Assembly (NCBI GenBank): GCA_029641185.1
Contig: JAPWGK010000002.1
Location: forward strand, 2,170,001 to 2,234,000
Source: Pseudofabraea citricarpa
Lineage: Eukaryota; Ascomycota; Leotiomycetes; Helotiales; Dermateaceae
Direction of reading: 5' to 3'
DNA length: 64,000 bases
Shown piece after piece: positions 23,597-34,925 of the stretch (its first letter is position 1; each line of letters starts with the position of its first letter). Both the position numbers and the translations under genes were made by a program. Below the pieces are notes generated by a model. It did no database searches. It was not told the DNA's origin and saw nothing but the letters and a program-made list of their open reading frames with translations.

Positions 23597-24763
23597 GCAT
23601 GAGCACGAGCAGACCCTCTGAAGCGGATATGCAGGTGCGCGGGAATGTATTTTGTCTTCTATACCAGCAAGGCGTTTGGGGCGGCCAGGTCAGGGCTACG
23701 GCGCTGAAGAATAGATAGGGCTAGGAAGGCCCTAACTTAGACATGTTTTAGCTACCTTGCTCAGAGGACTTCTCCAATCCATTTTCGTGACCGCAATTGT
23801 GCGTCAGAAGCTCAGACTACTCGTTGCATTCACATCTCTGCCGTCGCTTGCAGAGACGTTGGCGTCCTCCGCTCCCTAAGCCATATCCTATGCCGGGCCT
23901 ATGCGAACTCCTAGGGGTTCAAGAGCTTGTAGAACTCGAGAGTATGGAAACTCTGATCCCTCAAGTGGAGTTGACCAAGACAAAATCGTCTTTGGATTTG
24001 GGTCCTGGGATTGACAGTACTTGGTAGAAGAAATACATGTATACGTACGTCCTGAACAGAAAAGCGCAGATGGCTTTTCTCGGCCCATGTGATTCTAGCA
24101 GCTTTTTATTTATGTCATCTCTGATGGCTAAGCAATGCTTGATATTTGGTAAGGTGAGCTGCTGCTGCTGCTGCTGCTGCTGCTCCAGAAGATGGGCCTT
24201 TCTATCTCTTGCCAAAGACTTGTTTCGAGTGTCGCTGTGGTTGCGATTGTGGTTGGATATCCAGGAAGTTTGCAGTTCACAAGAGACTAAGGAAGGGGCG
24301 GATACTCTGAAGCTGGGATTCTGGTGTTTCAGATTTATGATAATCTTTACTTGCAGCAAATCATATGCGTTCGTCGCATCCTATTTTCTAGTGTTGATTG
24401 GATTGGATTCCATGCTTTCGATATCTGACACGAGACACCTTAGCGATACGTAGTATGAGCAGTCACATTCCGTCGAGATGCAGCTGCTGCAAGGGAGTCG
24501 CAGCATATGGATGTGTCATTGTTAAAATTAACATAAATTCATTATCCGAACACAATGCAGCTTTTCGACTCTTTCTCTCTCTGACGTTCACGCCCAGTCT
24601 AGATGACGAGTCAGTGAACGATTTACGAGAAACGGCGGAATGCTCGCTAGACTTCTTGCTCGCTCCATCGACTGAGCTGATATTCCCGCTCAGTAAATGG
24701 CCCTGTTATGCCTTGGTGTGAAATAAATCCCGAAGCTTTGTACACTGTATTTAGCACCTCGTT
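23597..24763. other. Spacer with a CTG microsatellite
   Basis: No supported gene. A run of nine CTG units lies at 24158-24184; the open frame crossing it (poly-Cys or poly-Gln depending on strand) has no other coding signal. Confidence 0.45.
24158..24184. repeat. (CTG)9 trinucleotide repeat
   Basis: Uninterrupted trinucleotide run in non-coding DNA; likely length-variable among strains. Confidence 0.85.
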
Positions 24764-25875
24764 ATGCCCTTCCATACCCATCGTTCTCTGATTGCGCTTC
24801 GGCTCGCCTCCGCCGTCTCACGACCCGAATGCATCCCGAACTCACGCAAAGGAGCCATCCTGCCTCTTTATTGTGGTTTCTTGCCGTGCAGGAAATCCTC
24901 GTTCCACGCTCCTGACCAGTTTCGAAGAGGCGACACCTATGCTCGTAGACGACTTATCCGCTGTTTCCCAGAAGAGCTCGATGGCACGAAGGTTATCCGC
25001 AGCATACCAGAAGACATGGAGGTGATGAAACGAGAGGCTGTGGCGGCAGAGGATGCTCAGATCTCAGACAGTGGGACACATAAGTGCGAGAGAAAGGACA
25101 CTGAGACGGAAAGAGAAGACCGTGATACGCCAGAGGACAGAGAGGAAGTCGACAACAGCAAGAGAAGAGGCGAAACAGTGGTATTTACTATTTTCCAGTA
25201 ACATTTGCACCCACAATACAAATGAGCTACCGCTGATACGTGTGAGTTTCAGACTGTATTTAGCACCACAAGACCTCCAGAGGATGGATACTCGTCTTTA
25301 GAAGCCGGTATTAATTTCATCACATTCCACTGCCGCAAAGAGACCCTAGCAGCAGGAAAGAACGTTTATGTCATCAAGGTACCCAACGCGCCCTTTCACA
25401 CAACAGCTTCAGTTTCAGCTTGCTTACATGAAGGCAGGAGAAAAATAAGGTAAAGCTATATAGCGTCGTGGGATACTGGTTTCCATTGGATATCCTTGAG
25501 AGGGTCACTGCTGCGTACGAGCATAAACGAGCCAAGTACTGCCACCAGATCCAGAAGCAATTCGAGGATGATTTTCCGCGTATACCTCCTAAAGACAAGG
25601 ACCGGGTCCTTTCGTCGCTTCTCGCTTCCTCTATTGGGATTGGGTCAGGTGTCGGGAAAAGAGAGATATCTGCAATGGTCTACATAGAGGTTCATAGCTA
25701 TATCCGTTGGAATTATACTGATCCCAACCTTGCGAACTCCAACCCTGGATCTAGAATGAGGGGATCTGAAAAATCGACGATTTGGAAAAGTATCAAACTC
25801 GAAGGGCAGACTGTAGGGACCAAAACAGGTCTGATGATGAAGGCCTGGGGCTATGTGAGGCTTGGAAATATGTGA
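24764..25875 (+). CDS. DUF2293-domain protein
   Basis: Function unknown. Three exons fit: 24764-25180, 25253-25378, 25438-25875, giving 326 residues. The middle exon encodes a PPEDGYSSLEAGINFITFHCRK segment; Y-x-FL...-T-x-(H/N)CRK is the usual start of the conserved region of fungal DUF2293 proteins. The last exon holds the domain proper: YWFPLDILERV, FPRIPPKDKDRVL, a shortened GSGVGKRE glycine loop (commonly GSGRVGRT) and a helix with VHSYIRWNYTD, matching the family (A)HIRHxxTDY. The first exon is less certain: the ATG at 24764 gives a ~85-residue leader without family support, and an in-frame ATG at 25016, before a Glu/Arg-rich stretch, is a good alternative start. Confidence 0.68.
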
Positions 25876-26178
25876 TTCCTCGGATCTAGGACTCAAATGT
25901 ATCAATGTGATTGTATCATATATACTTGTTGACCAAGAAGGTGCATAATAACCAGGGAATATTCACGGAATTAAGATAAATTCAAGACGAAGTTTACAGT
26001 TGCTCTCGATTAGAAGTTTGTCAAAGATATATAAGATGATTCCCCCATGCTTACTACACCCCTTAGCTAAAAAGTCCAAATCATGACCCATCCAGTGAAA
26101 TAAAATAATAAGGCAAGATAATTCTAAGAATAAATTTCTCTTCGCGTTACGTGAGGCTCCAATTGCTTATAAAAACCC
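25876..26178. other. Short AT-rich spacer between convergent genes
   Basis: The 3' ends of the DUF2293 gene and the minus-strand orphan face each other here. AT-rich with several AATAAA-like signals (for example near 26099-26110 and 26128), as expected for two overlapping 3' regions. Confidence 0.4.
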
Positions 26179-26718
26179 TTAGGCCTTTGGCTGATTTGGG
26201 CCTTGGAAAATAACCATCGTGTCATTCCAGTTATCCGCGTTGACCCTGATCACATCTCTAACGTTCGGATTGGCTCTCAAGAGCGGCCACTCATCGACAA
26301 CCCAGCAATCATCGGGATGCGGGAAGTTTACGCCGTTGGCAGCTGGACCCTTCAAAATCACCTTGACGTTGAACTGCGCATGTTTGGCGAAAGCTTGCGA
26401 GGCTCTCTTCCAAGTAATGTCCTGCAGCTTCGCGCGTGTGTTGTAGGTAAGAGTCGTTCCGGCAGCCGCTTTGAATTTGTTGAAGATGTCCTCCTCGGGG
26501 TATGTGTCGGGCATCAGGTGGCGAAGTAGCTGAAGATGATACTCTTTGGCGTACTCGATCGCGGCCTCCCTGGAGGAAAGCCCCTGGGCGCTACCGAGCG
26601 CTGACCAGAAAAGCAGAGCGCCCGGTTGAACTTTCTTGTCCATAGCTGTGTAGAATTGGTCCACGGTGGGGACCTTTCCAGTGTTCAATATAAGATTGAT
26701 TTTTTCTGTGAATGACAT
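26179..26718 (-). CDS. Orphan 179-residue cytosolic protein
   Basis: Not recognised. A single open frame from a good ATG (MSFTEKINLIL) encodes a soluble, mixed alpha/beta protein with no signal peptide, membrane segment or cysteine-rich pattern; only one Cys (in DDCWVVDEW) was seen. Helical N-terminal half (FYTAMDKKVQPGALLFWSALGSAQGLSSREAAIEYA), then a strand-rich end (FNVKVILKGP, DVIRVNADNWNDTMVIFQG). Amino-acid composition is that of a real folded protein rather than a chance frame. The upstream region on the minus strand, at about 26830, contains a TATATAT box, roughly 110 bases before the ATG. It may be a lineage-specific gene. Confidence 0.65.
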   Translation of the reverse strand: MSFTEKINLILNTGKVPTVDQFYTAMDKKVQPGALLFWSALGSAQGLSSREAAIEYAKEYHLQLLRHLMPDTYPEEDIFNKFKAAAGTTLTYNTRAKLQDITWKRASQAFAKHAQFNVKVILKGPAANGVNFPHPDDCWVVDEWPLLRANPNVRDVIRVNADNWNDTMVIFQGPNQPKA

Positions 26719-27727
26719 GGTGGAGTTGGTGGTAGTGATTATTTTGCGTTTGAGACCAAGTTGACTTGGGATTGGATTGTGAGTAACTGCAGAGGCTTAC
26801 TATTCTCAATGTGAAAATGGTCCCCATCCTGATATATATAAAACTGTCAGAAAGTCGAACAAGAACAATCGAACTCATCTTCTCTCTGTCAACCGACAAC
26901 CAGGGCTGCATAACCTGTCGCAGCTTATTGCCATAGCCGACGATTGCCGATTTGCTAAGCTGAGCTGAGCTGAGCTGACCGTGTGGCTGAACCTGTCTGG
27001 CAAAGGTGGCGCAATATATCAGTTTATTCCACAAGCCTTTAGATATCAACTGATCATTAAGTAGCCGAACTTATTGTAGCCAATTGCCGCAGCTGACAAA
27101 GTTTTTCCACGTTGACAAATGATGCTTTGATAACCCAAGCTAAGCTGACCACCAATACAAGCAGGCGTCTCCGATGATGACTGCGCCTATGGTCAGGCAA
27201 AAGAAGCACATGCTCTTTGAGTGAAATGAAATCAGAAAAAATAGGCATGTGAAATCATGCTGATATATTATCCAGGAGTTGGGAAACCTTGGCTTTTAAC
27301 AACAGACTTGGCTTGACGGACATGTCCGTACGAAGGACTTTCTTAGAGTAACGACGAAAAATAATGTAAGCGACGAAAACTCATTGCTCAGACATGGAAA
27401 TATGCTCAATATTGCTTTCTTCTTTCTAATCTATAGCCATATCGTGAGAAGAGTTGACGAGCGGTCGGGTTGTCCGACACGCAGCTGTCGCTTAACGATA
27501 GCTAACCATTCATTGACTCCGACTCAACATTGTCATGACCGACGCGAGGCCGACCATGAAAGTCGGCCTTCAAGCTAACATTATCGATTCTGGTGGATTT
27601 TGTGTGTCATTGATAGCATATTCCAGCGTCCTTACACCTGTTAGCTGGTCCCGCGGTCGAAGTATTTCTTTACCACTACTTCAACCTCTCTTCGCCAGCT
27701 CCCGAAACATCAAACCTAATATCAAAC
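26719..27727. other. Intergenic region with GCTGA repeat
   Basis: Contains the divergent promoters of the orphan gene and the class II aldolase. A pentamer repeat (AGCTG/GCTGA) lies at 26958-26979. Other short frames have no recognisable content. Confidence 0.4.
26958..26979. repeat. (AGCTG)n pentamer repeat
   Basis: Four near-perfect pentamer units ending in CTGACC. Confidence 0.7.
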
Positions 27728-28718
27728 ATGGCTCCAACTGCGATAAGAGAAGAACTGCCATCGGAAAATATAGTGAAAGTCACGAAACAAAATGGACCCG
27801 TTGACTTCACGAGGAATGAGGCTGCCATGCGGGGAATGGGTCATCAAGGCAGGCTTATACCTTCCATGCCAAGATTCACAACCTTTCAAGATCAACGTCA
27901 ATGGCAACTGGAGCATATGGCTGGAGCGTTCAGAGTTTTTGCGAGAGAAGGATATGCCGAGGGAATCAGTGGCCATATAAGTGTTCGGGATCCTGAATTT
28001 GAAGATCAGTTCTGGATCAATCCACTGGGAGTGCATTTTGAGATGCTCAAAGCTAGCGATATGGTTCTTGTAGACTTGAACGGTACCCAGGTTGGAGGAA
28101 ACAAGGTCAGGAAGGTTGTTGATTTCATACTAGAGATTACTGACTTGGTTTCAGGATGCTGCTGTGAACGCTGCTGGATTCACAATTCACAGTGCGGTCC
28201 ATAAAGCTCGGCCGGATGTTCATGCCATTTGCCATACACATTCAATTCACGGGAGAGCTTGGTCGGCTTTTGCCCGGCCACTTGAGATGCTCAACCAAGA
28301 TGTATGCTATTTCTACAATGCCCACGGGGTATACGATGATTACGGAGGAATGGCATTTGCACATGAAGAGGGTGAAAGAATAGCCAAAGCACTCGGACAA
28401 GGAAAGGGAGCTATTCTGAAAAATCATGGCTTGCTTACAGTCGGCGAGACTGTAGATGAAGCTGCGTTCCTGTTCATGTTGATGGAGAGAAGTTGCAAGA
28501 TTCAGCTGCTTGTCGAAAGTGCTGGCTTGGAGAAGAAATACGTTTCAGATGAGGAAGCAGCCTATAACTTTAGAGTTGCAAGCACACCGGTATGCTAGTT
28601 AACACTTGCTATATTTGATACTTTGGCTAATTGATTGTACTAGGAAACTTTATACTGCGAGTTCCAACCCCATTTGAACGTGGAGGACTTTCGAAGTGGT
28701 GGAGCGTTCAGAAAATGA
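27728..28718 (+). CDS. Class II aldolase/adducin-domain protein
   Basis: Zinc-dependent aldolase or epimerase-like fold related to fuculose-phosphate aldolase. Three exons (27728-28105, 28155-28589, 28644-28718) give 295 residues. The domain starts with a helix (HMAGAFRVFAREGYAEGISGHISVRDP), the normal 'ExGLxxGxxGNxSxR' region. Metal ligands are present in ICHTHSIHGRAWSAF (HTH) and in KNHGLLTVG (NHG). QDVCYFY, GVYDDYGG and the C-terminal YCEFQPHLNVEDFRSGGAFRK tail match fungal homologues of unknown substrate. The first donor is GTCAGG, less usual than GTRAGT, but it gives the conserved VGGNK-DAAVNAAGF junction. The regulator downstream starts 650 bases away on the same strand. Confidence 0.88.
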
Positions 28719-29368
28719 AATACCCAATATCCACCAAATCCAGTAAATAAATTCATGTTATCAAAATCTCTGGCTCACAAGACCCAGGACCTCACCGTTC
28801 AACTGTGCTCTCTGATGATTATGGATCCATGTGATTCACACGTGCCAGGGTCACGTGTTTGGATATGAACTCGAGTCGCCAAGACTTCAGGTCATGCTAT
28901 CTCCCTGGCTACTTTACTTTCCTCGCTCTCCTTGTCCTCTTAATGGGATTTATTGCCGTTTAAAGCCCCAATCCATAGTGGAATGAAATCCCAATGTGCT
29001 TGAACATACGCTAGAGAGCAAGCCCTGTAAAATCGTCGGATTAGCGTCCGACTGTGTCACAAGGTTTTGTGCCAGTGCTTGACGCCAGGGTGAAGCCTGG
29101 AGGACAATAGCAATAACATTGACGATTTGAGTAGTGTCCCATTACAAGAAACGTCCTCCTTGACCCTCGGCATATCAATATCACTGTATTAGTCAGCTGC
29201 TTCTTGGTAGAGTGGGATTTGGTGTTTGCGTTCTACCCGAGATCCGCAACGTCTAGGGATTCTTATAACACTGGTACTCAAGACTACATGTCAGTAAGTC
29301 GCTGATAGGATCCACTATCCGCATCATCAAAGTAGTGCGTCGTGATTAAGCATTCATGAATCCGTACA
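28719..29368. promoter_or_regulatory. Upstream region of the Zn2Cys6 regulator
   Basis: About 650 bases. Two ACGTG-containing sites (TCACACGTGCC near 28838 and TCACGTG near 28851) lie close together and could be bHLH/bZIP targets. No gene is seen. Confidence 0.4.
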
Positions 29369-31901
29369 ATGTCTACCACAGCACCAATGGGCTATGCAAA
29401 CCAGGCGTGCCAGAGATGTTATGGTCGGAAGAAGAAGTGCGACAGAGTACGCCCGAGGTGCCGTACTTGTACCTTAGCGAATGTTGAGTGTAGTTTCGAG
29501 GACAAAAGCGCAAAGACAGGTACATTTCAGATCAGGTAAGTACGTACCATGGTCCATGATATAGTTAAAGTCTGACGCACCAGTTCAGCTACGTTAAAGC
29601 ATTAGAGCAGCGTGTACAGCAGCTCGAAGACCAACTGCGATCCTACCAGACTCAATTTGATCAAGGGTTCTTCCAAAATGCCAATCCTAATCTTACTCGC
29701 GGCGTTGAGGTTGTCCCTGGAAGCTCTGTTTCTCCAAATAGCCTGAATCAAGATGGTATAGCGAGCGTGCCCTCATATTGTATAGCACCTAACGTTCAAA
29801 TGACAAACGAGAAGAAAACCGAGAATAGCTCAGGTGGATCTGCTTCTGACGATGTCTCTGAATCCCTTGAGTCTGGCATGAAATTACTATCACTAGAAGC
29901 CACTGCCGAACGATATTTGGGATCCTCTTCGGGCGTAGCTTTTGCTCGATTGACACAAGCTGTGCTTAAAAGGCTGAAACCTGATATTCAGAACTTCAAC
30001 GTGGAGAAGAAAATTGACATCCAGAAAGCAGAAAACGAAGCCTTGGATGTCAGCAATGAACAGGAGACATTGGAAGTACCAAAGGAGTCGGATCTAGCTT
30101 CAAAAATCATGGCTTCCCATAATCTTTTACCTGCCAAGGAGCACGCACATCAACTCGCTGAGTACTACTGGTGCCATAGCCACACTCTCTACCCCTTTCT
30201 CAGGAAGGGTGTCTTCATGAGTAACCTTAAAAAGATGTACGAACCAGAGGAGTTAGCCATTCATTCTAATGCCTCTTGGTTGTACACAATGTGGATGGTG
30301 TTCGCAATTGGATCTACAAGTCTCTCCTCAATTATGGTCACTGACGAAACCGAGTCAATTGAATATTTCAATGCCGCTATGCTTTATTTTGATGATACTC
30401 TTGGAGAGGGAAACATGGTATGTTTCTTTGTCACTTTGATGCGTAGAATAGCAGCTAATAAATTGTACACAGGCTGCTCTAAAAGCAATTATGCTTCAAG
30501 TATCATACTCATTTTTCAATCAGGTTGGACCAAGTACGTAGTAGCTCCTACCACTCCAAAAGACCTGAACCCGATGTTAATAAGAAATTTAGATACTTGG
30601 TTTCTTGTGGGAATGGCCATACGTTTAGCACTTGGGACAGGACTTCATACAAATCCAGGGAAATCTGTCGAGCAATTCCCAATTCATGTCCAACAGTACA
30701 GAAGTAGAATTTTTTACTCTATATACATGATGGATCGGTAAGTGGCTGTGATTCCTTTGATTGGATGTTGCTGATTAGGATAGCCTTGTATCCTTGACGC
30801 TAGGGCGACCGTTTGGAATAAGAGACGAAGATATCGAGATCGAGGTAAGGAAAATTGTGACCTCGGGAAACTCAACAGCTGAATCTTGAACAGCCTTTTG
30901 CCGCCGCCGACGACGGTGATATCCTTCCAGATAGAATACTTTCCCATTCTAAGCTCTCACTTCCATCAACAGCAATTCCACTTCATATCGTGTCTCTTCG
31001 GAAATTGGAAGGCGAGATATTCCATGAGATCTACTCCAACAAGAACCGACATTTGCCAGCAGCAGAGCGCGATGCTATAATAAGGATGCTCCACGAGAAA
31101 CTCATAGCATGGCGTCGCAATATGCCATTCCCATTACCCGAGTCACAAGCTTTACATGTCCCTCACCTGAGTACAACATGGTTCGACCTCAATTACCACA
31201 CGCATGTCATAGTTCTGTACAGACCATCACCGCTCTGCCCGTCAATAACGCTAGAAAAGGTTACGATTCTTGCGGATGCTGCAGCAATGTCTATCAGACA
31301 TGTCTCAACATTACATTGCCAGCAAAGATTTGCTTTTAATTGGTTGAACCTTTTCACTTTCTTTTCGAGCACTTTAGCTCTAATATATACGATCACTGCA
31401 CAACCAGAGCCTATACCTACCTACCTAGCACGGTCTGATGGGCTATCTGATTTGCGCTTAGCAGCCGATATACTGAAGACATTTGGAGAAAAGATTCCCT
31501 CAGCACTCAAATACCGGAAGATGGTCCTTGATGTCATGAATCGACTGGAGTCTCACATACATCCTGCTTCACTGAGTGACACCAGTGCTTCAACAACTGG
31601 GGATCTTCAACCTCCAAACCCTCAGCAAAATCTACCTTGGCCCACTACTCAAACCAACCAATTTCTGGCAACGGAAGCATTTATCAATCAAGGAGATAAT
31701 CAAGTATCTTGGCCAGTTACCAATTTAGAAGGCATGGATACAGAAATTAATATGTTGGCGAGCAACCAAAACCTCCCGCTTGCCCTTCAACTCTTTGAGG
31801 AGAACGATTTATTCAGTGACTTTACTGGAATGGATTTTGCGACGGGCTTTGATATTATCGACTCTATGGAGTCTCAAAGCGACGCTCTGGATTACTTTTG
31901 A
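29369..31901 (+). CDS. Zn2Cys6 transcription factor with fungal-specific regulatory domain
   Basis: Nuclear DNA-binding regulator. Six exons fit: 29369-29535, 29589-30417, 30473-30533, 30593-30737, 30784-30844, 30894-31901, giving 756 residues. The binuclear cluster is complete: C14-x2-C17-x6-C24-x6-C31-x2-C34-x6-C41, with GRKKKCDR between ligands three. A coiled-coil dimerisation helix follows across the first intron (YVKALEQRVQQLEDQL). The middle homology region shows YYWCHSHTLYPFLRKGVF, then WFLVGMAIRLALGTGLH and MMDRLVSLTLGRPFGIRDEDIEIE, the typical Fungal_trans core. The C-terminal ~100 residues are acidic and Asn/Gln-rich, likely an activation domain. The gene sits between a class II aldolase and a GH28 pectinase, so it may control sugar-acid or pectin use; that is inference from position. 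Confidence 0.9.
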
Positions 31902-32802
31902 CACTGACTAGTTCACTTGTGAACGGTGTTTGGAGCGACTTTAGATCCCAACTCCAGTGTGGATAGACATTTTGGCCGACACTAAGATACTACGGATGAG
32001 CTTCTGTCGGACAATGATATGACGATTTTGACATATTCCAAGAACATTCTAGTTTATATCGCCAATTTACACGCAACAAACGAACAGTAAGACTTTGGTA
32101 GGTACATGAAAGCGGCGCGCCTGGTTCCATGTAACCTGTGGTTTGTCAAAGCCATACTATATCCAATAACATTCGTCAATTTGTTGCCAATGCCATCGGC
32201 ACGGCACAGTTTCCGTTTTACTGGTATTCCGCAATATCTGCGTTGAAAAAAGAACGACTTATCTAACATCCAGAGCGAATGACCCGAGCGGCGGAAGATC
32301 TTTAAATTGCGGGAAAGTACAAAGCGACCACTATGCGGTTGTATCCAAGGCACAAGCAGACATGGGACGATTAGAGATAAACAACTCATCTTGGCCCCGC
32401 ATTGCCCTGCATGAAACAATATCCGAACCGTGATTTGGGATACCTGAACATTCAATCAAGCTCCTCGTTTTCAGCCTCGTTGCTTATCCACAACCAGCTG
32501 GCTAAATTGCGACGAATCATTCCAAGTCCCGACTTTATCATCAATTCCAACTCATGCCTCCGCCCAGAGTTGTTAGCAGAACCAAGACGGAAGAACTTTT
32601 GTGCTTGCCGATTGCCATCTTGGTATTCAGCTCCTAATGGCAGATTGAGAGCTGGGGTATGCGGGGTGCATATGCCAAGCCGGAACAATTCTGAACTGCC
32701 AAAATTACTGTGTAGCTAAGCATCGAAATCACATAAAGTGAGCAGTGAAGAAGCTTTCTTGGAAGGTCAACAATTAGGCTTCTGGTTGGTAAAAGCAAGA
32801 AA
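31902..32802. other. Intergenic region upstream of the GH28 gene
   Basis: About 0.9 kb. Overlapping small frames on both strands show no motif. The pectinase promoter must lie in the last few hundred bases; no TATA box was clear. Confidence 0.4.
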
Positions 32803-34502
32803 ATGGCTTCCATGTTGCATAAGGTTGTGGCACTTTTGGTGGTGTTGCTCGCTTGTGTCGCCCAGGCACACTCCAATATTCGTGGCAGTGCACTTGGTCA
32901 TTGGAAAAAGCCTGATCGACATTTTGGTCCTTACCACCACCCAAAACCCGATAGACGCAGGAAGGTCTATATTCGAGCTTCGACATCAGAGACCGATGAC
33001 GTTTCGAGCGAATTCTTGCGCGGACTGAAGAAGGCTAATCATGGAGGAACTCTGGTCTTGCCTTCAAACGAGACTTTCGTTATTGGCAAGAAACTTGACT
33101 TGACCTTCTTAGACGACGTCCATGTAAAATTGGATGGCGAAATTCTGGTATGTTACTAAAGAATGAAACGGAAAAACACGACTGATGTTAATATTGTAGT
33201 TCACGGATAATGATACATACTGGCAAGAGGAAGGAAACCACTTTTACCATCCATTCCAGCGCAGTATCATGTTCTGGAAATGGGGTGGCAAAGATATCAA
33301 GATCTACGGCGAGGGAATCCTTAACGGAAATGCTCAGAAATGGTGGGACGGTGCCGCCGGAACACAAATTTTGGTAAGCCAATTCTTCGAATTTTCAGAT
33401 CTGCCATGTGTACTTGCTAATGCTTAATTAGGACCCTAACAATGTCTACCTCAGACCAGTGTTATTCTATGCTGAGAACACGACGAATCTTGTGATTGAA
33501 GGCATTACTTTCAAAGACCCACCTTCATGGTCAAACTTCATTGTCACATCCGAGAATGTTTCCTACGACAACGTTTTGGTTACTGCGGTTTCTACAAACA
33601 AAGTACGTATTTGCAATCTCACTATTAGAAACCGAACGGAATTCGTATACACGGATACTAAAAAATTGTGATTAGAACGACCCCAAGAACTCAGATGGCT
33701 GGGATTCCTACAACGTGAAAGGCCTCAGCGTCACAAACTCCTACGTCAACAGTGGCGATGATTGTTTCAGCCCAAAGCCCAACACATCCGACATCTACGT
33801 GAAGAACTTATTCTGTAATGGTACTCACGGCATTTCGATGGGAAGTATCGGACAATATCCCGGCGTTCAGGATATCATCGAGAACGTATGGATCGAGAAT
33901 GTAACAATGGTCAATGGACAAGTGAGTCCCGATTCAGCCCAACGTCAAACCCATCAAAACATCGTTTACTTACCACACAATAGAACGGCGCCCGTCTAAA
34001 GGCCTGGGCCGGCCCGAATGTAGGGTACGGCTACATCAAGAACGTAACGTACAAGGACGTGGTTATCGAAAACACCGACTGGCCCGTCCTGCTAGACCAA
34101 TGCTACTTCAACATCAACGCCGTAAGTATTTATTTCGTTACTATTACTCCCAGGCCCTCCTTTCTCACACCAGACTAAAAATCCACCCTCTCACAGTCTA
34201 CATGTGCCGCGTACCCATCGAGTGTAGACTTCGTCGACATCCGCTTCCTCAACGTCAGCGGAACCAGCAGCGGCAAGAACGGCCGCCGCGTCGCGAGCCT
34301 GACGTGCTCGCCCGAATCGACGTGCTCTGGCATCCGCATTGAGGATTTCGACGTCACGAGCCCCAAGGGCGATCCCCCTGTTATCGTGTGCGATTATATC
34401 CAGGGGGATCTCGGCACTACGTGCTATGCGTCCAATAGCACCGAGGCGCTCGCGGCGGCGGCTGCGAAGAAGAGGTGGAGTGTCAATGTGGATGTGAATT
34501 AG
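32803..34502 (+). CDS. Secreted GH28 polygalacturonase, probably exo-acting
   Basis: Hydrolyses galacturonan in plant pectin, outside the cell. Six exons (32803-33147, 33200-33373, 33432-33602, 33676-33921, 33984-34121, 34197-34502) give 459 residues, larger than endo-enzymes (about 370) and normal for exo-polygalacturonases. A signal peptide covers about residues 1-22. The right-handed beta-helix carries every GH28 catalytic signature: NSDGWDS (general acid region), SGDDCFS (two Asp), GTHGISMGSIG (His) and ARLKAW (the RxK substrate motif). CNGTHGISMGSIGQYPG matches the exo-type subgroup. Many NxT/S sites suggest glycosylation. The mature N-terminus has an unusual His/Lys/Arg-rich stretch (HWKKPDRHFGPYHHPKPDRRRK). 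Confidence 0.92.
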
Positions 34503-34925
34503 TGAAATGAGTAGTAGTATTATTATTATTATTAGAAGAGCGAGGAATGAAAAGTTGTGCTGTTGTTCTTGTTGGATCGCCTCGGGATATATAACCTGAC
34601 TGTGTACCTACCGATCCACCGTCGAGATATTTCACAGCCATAAAAGAGGCGACGAGGTATATATATTAACAAATATTGTATTAAGGATAGTATTAGTTAA
34701 GAAGCCAGTTCTGTATATTAAGGATAGTCCTAGAACATCTCTCGTGCATTAATCATCATGCAGGAATCAATGATTCCCGACCAGGCGTCGGCCATATTTC
34801 TTTTCTGTCTCTCTCCCCCCAAAAGTCATCATCACCACCACCTTGAGTGAGTGAGCAAAATCACAAGTCGCAAACAAAGGAAATTCCAGTCCAAGTCCCT
34901 GCTTAGGAAAGCTAGAGCGCCTCTC
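34503..34925. other. Convergent 3' spacer
   Basis: Between the ends of the GH28 gene and the minus-strand LSLP-repeat gene. A short ATT microsatellite lies near 34518-34536. AT-rich, consistent with two 3' untranslated regions. Confidence 0.4.
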
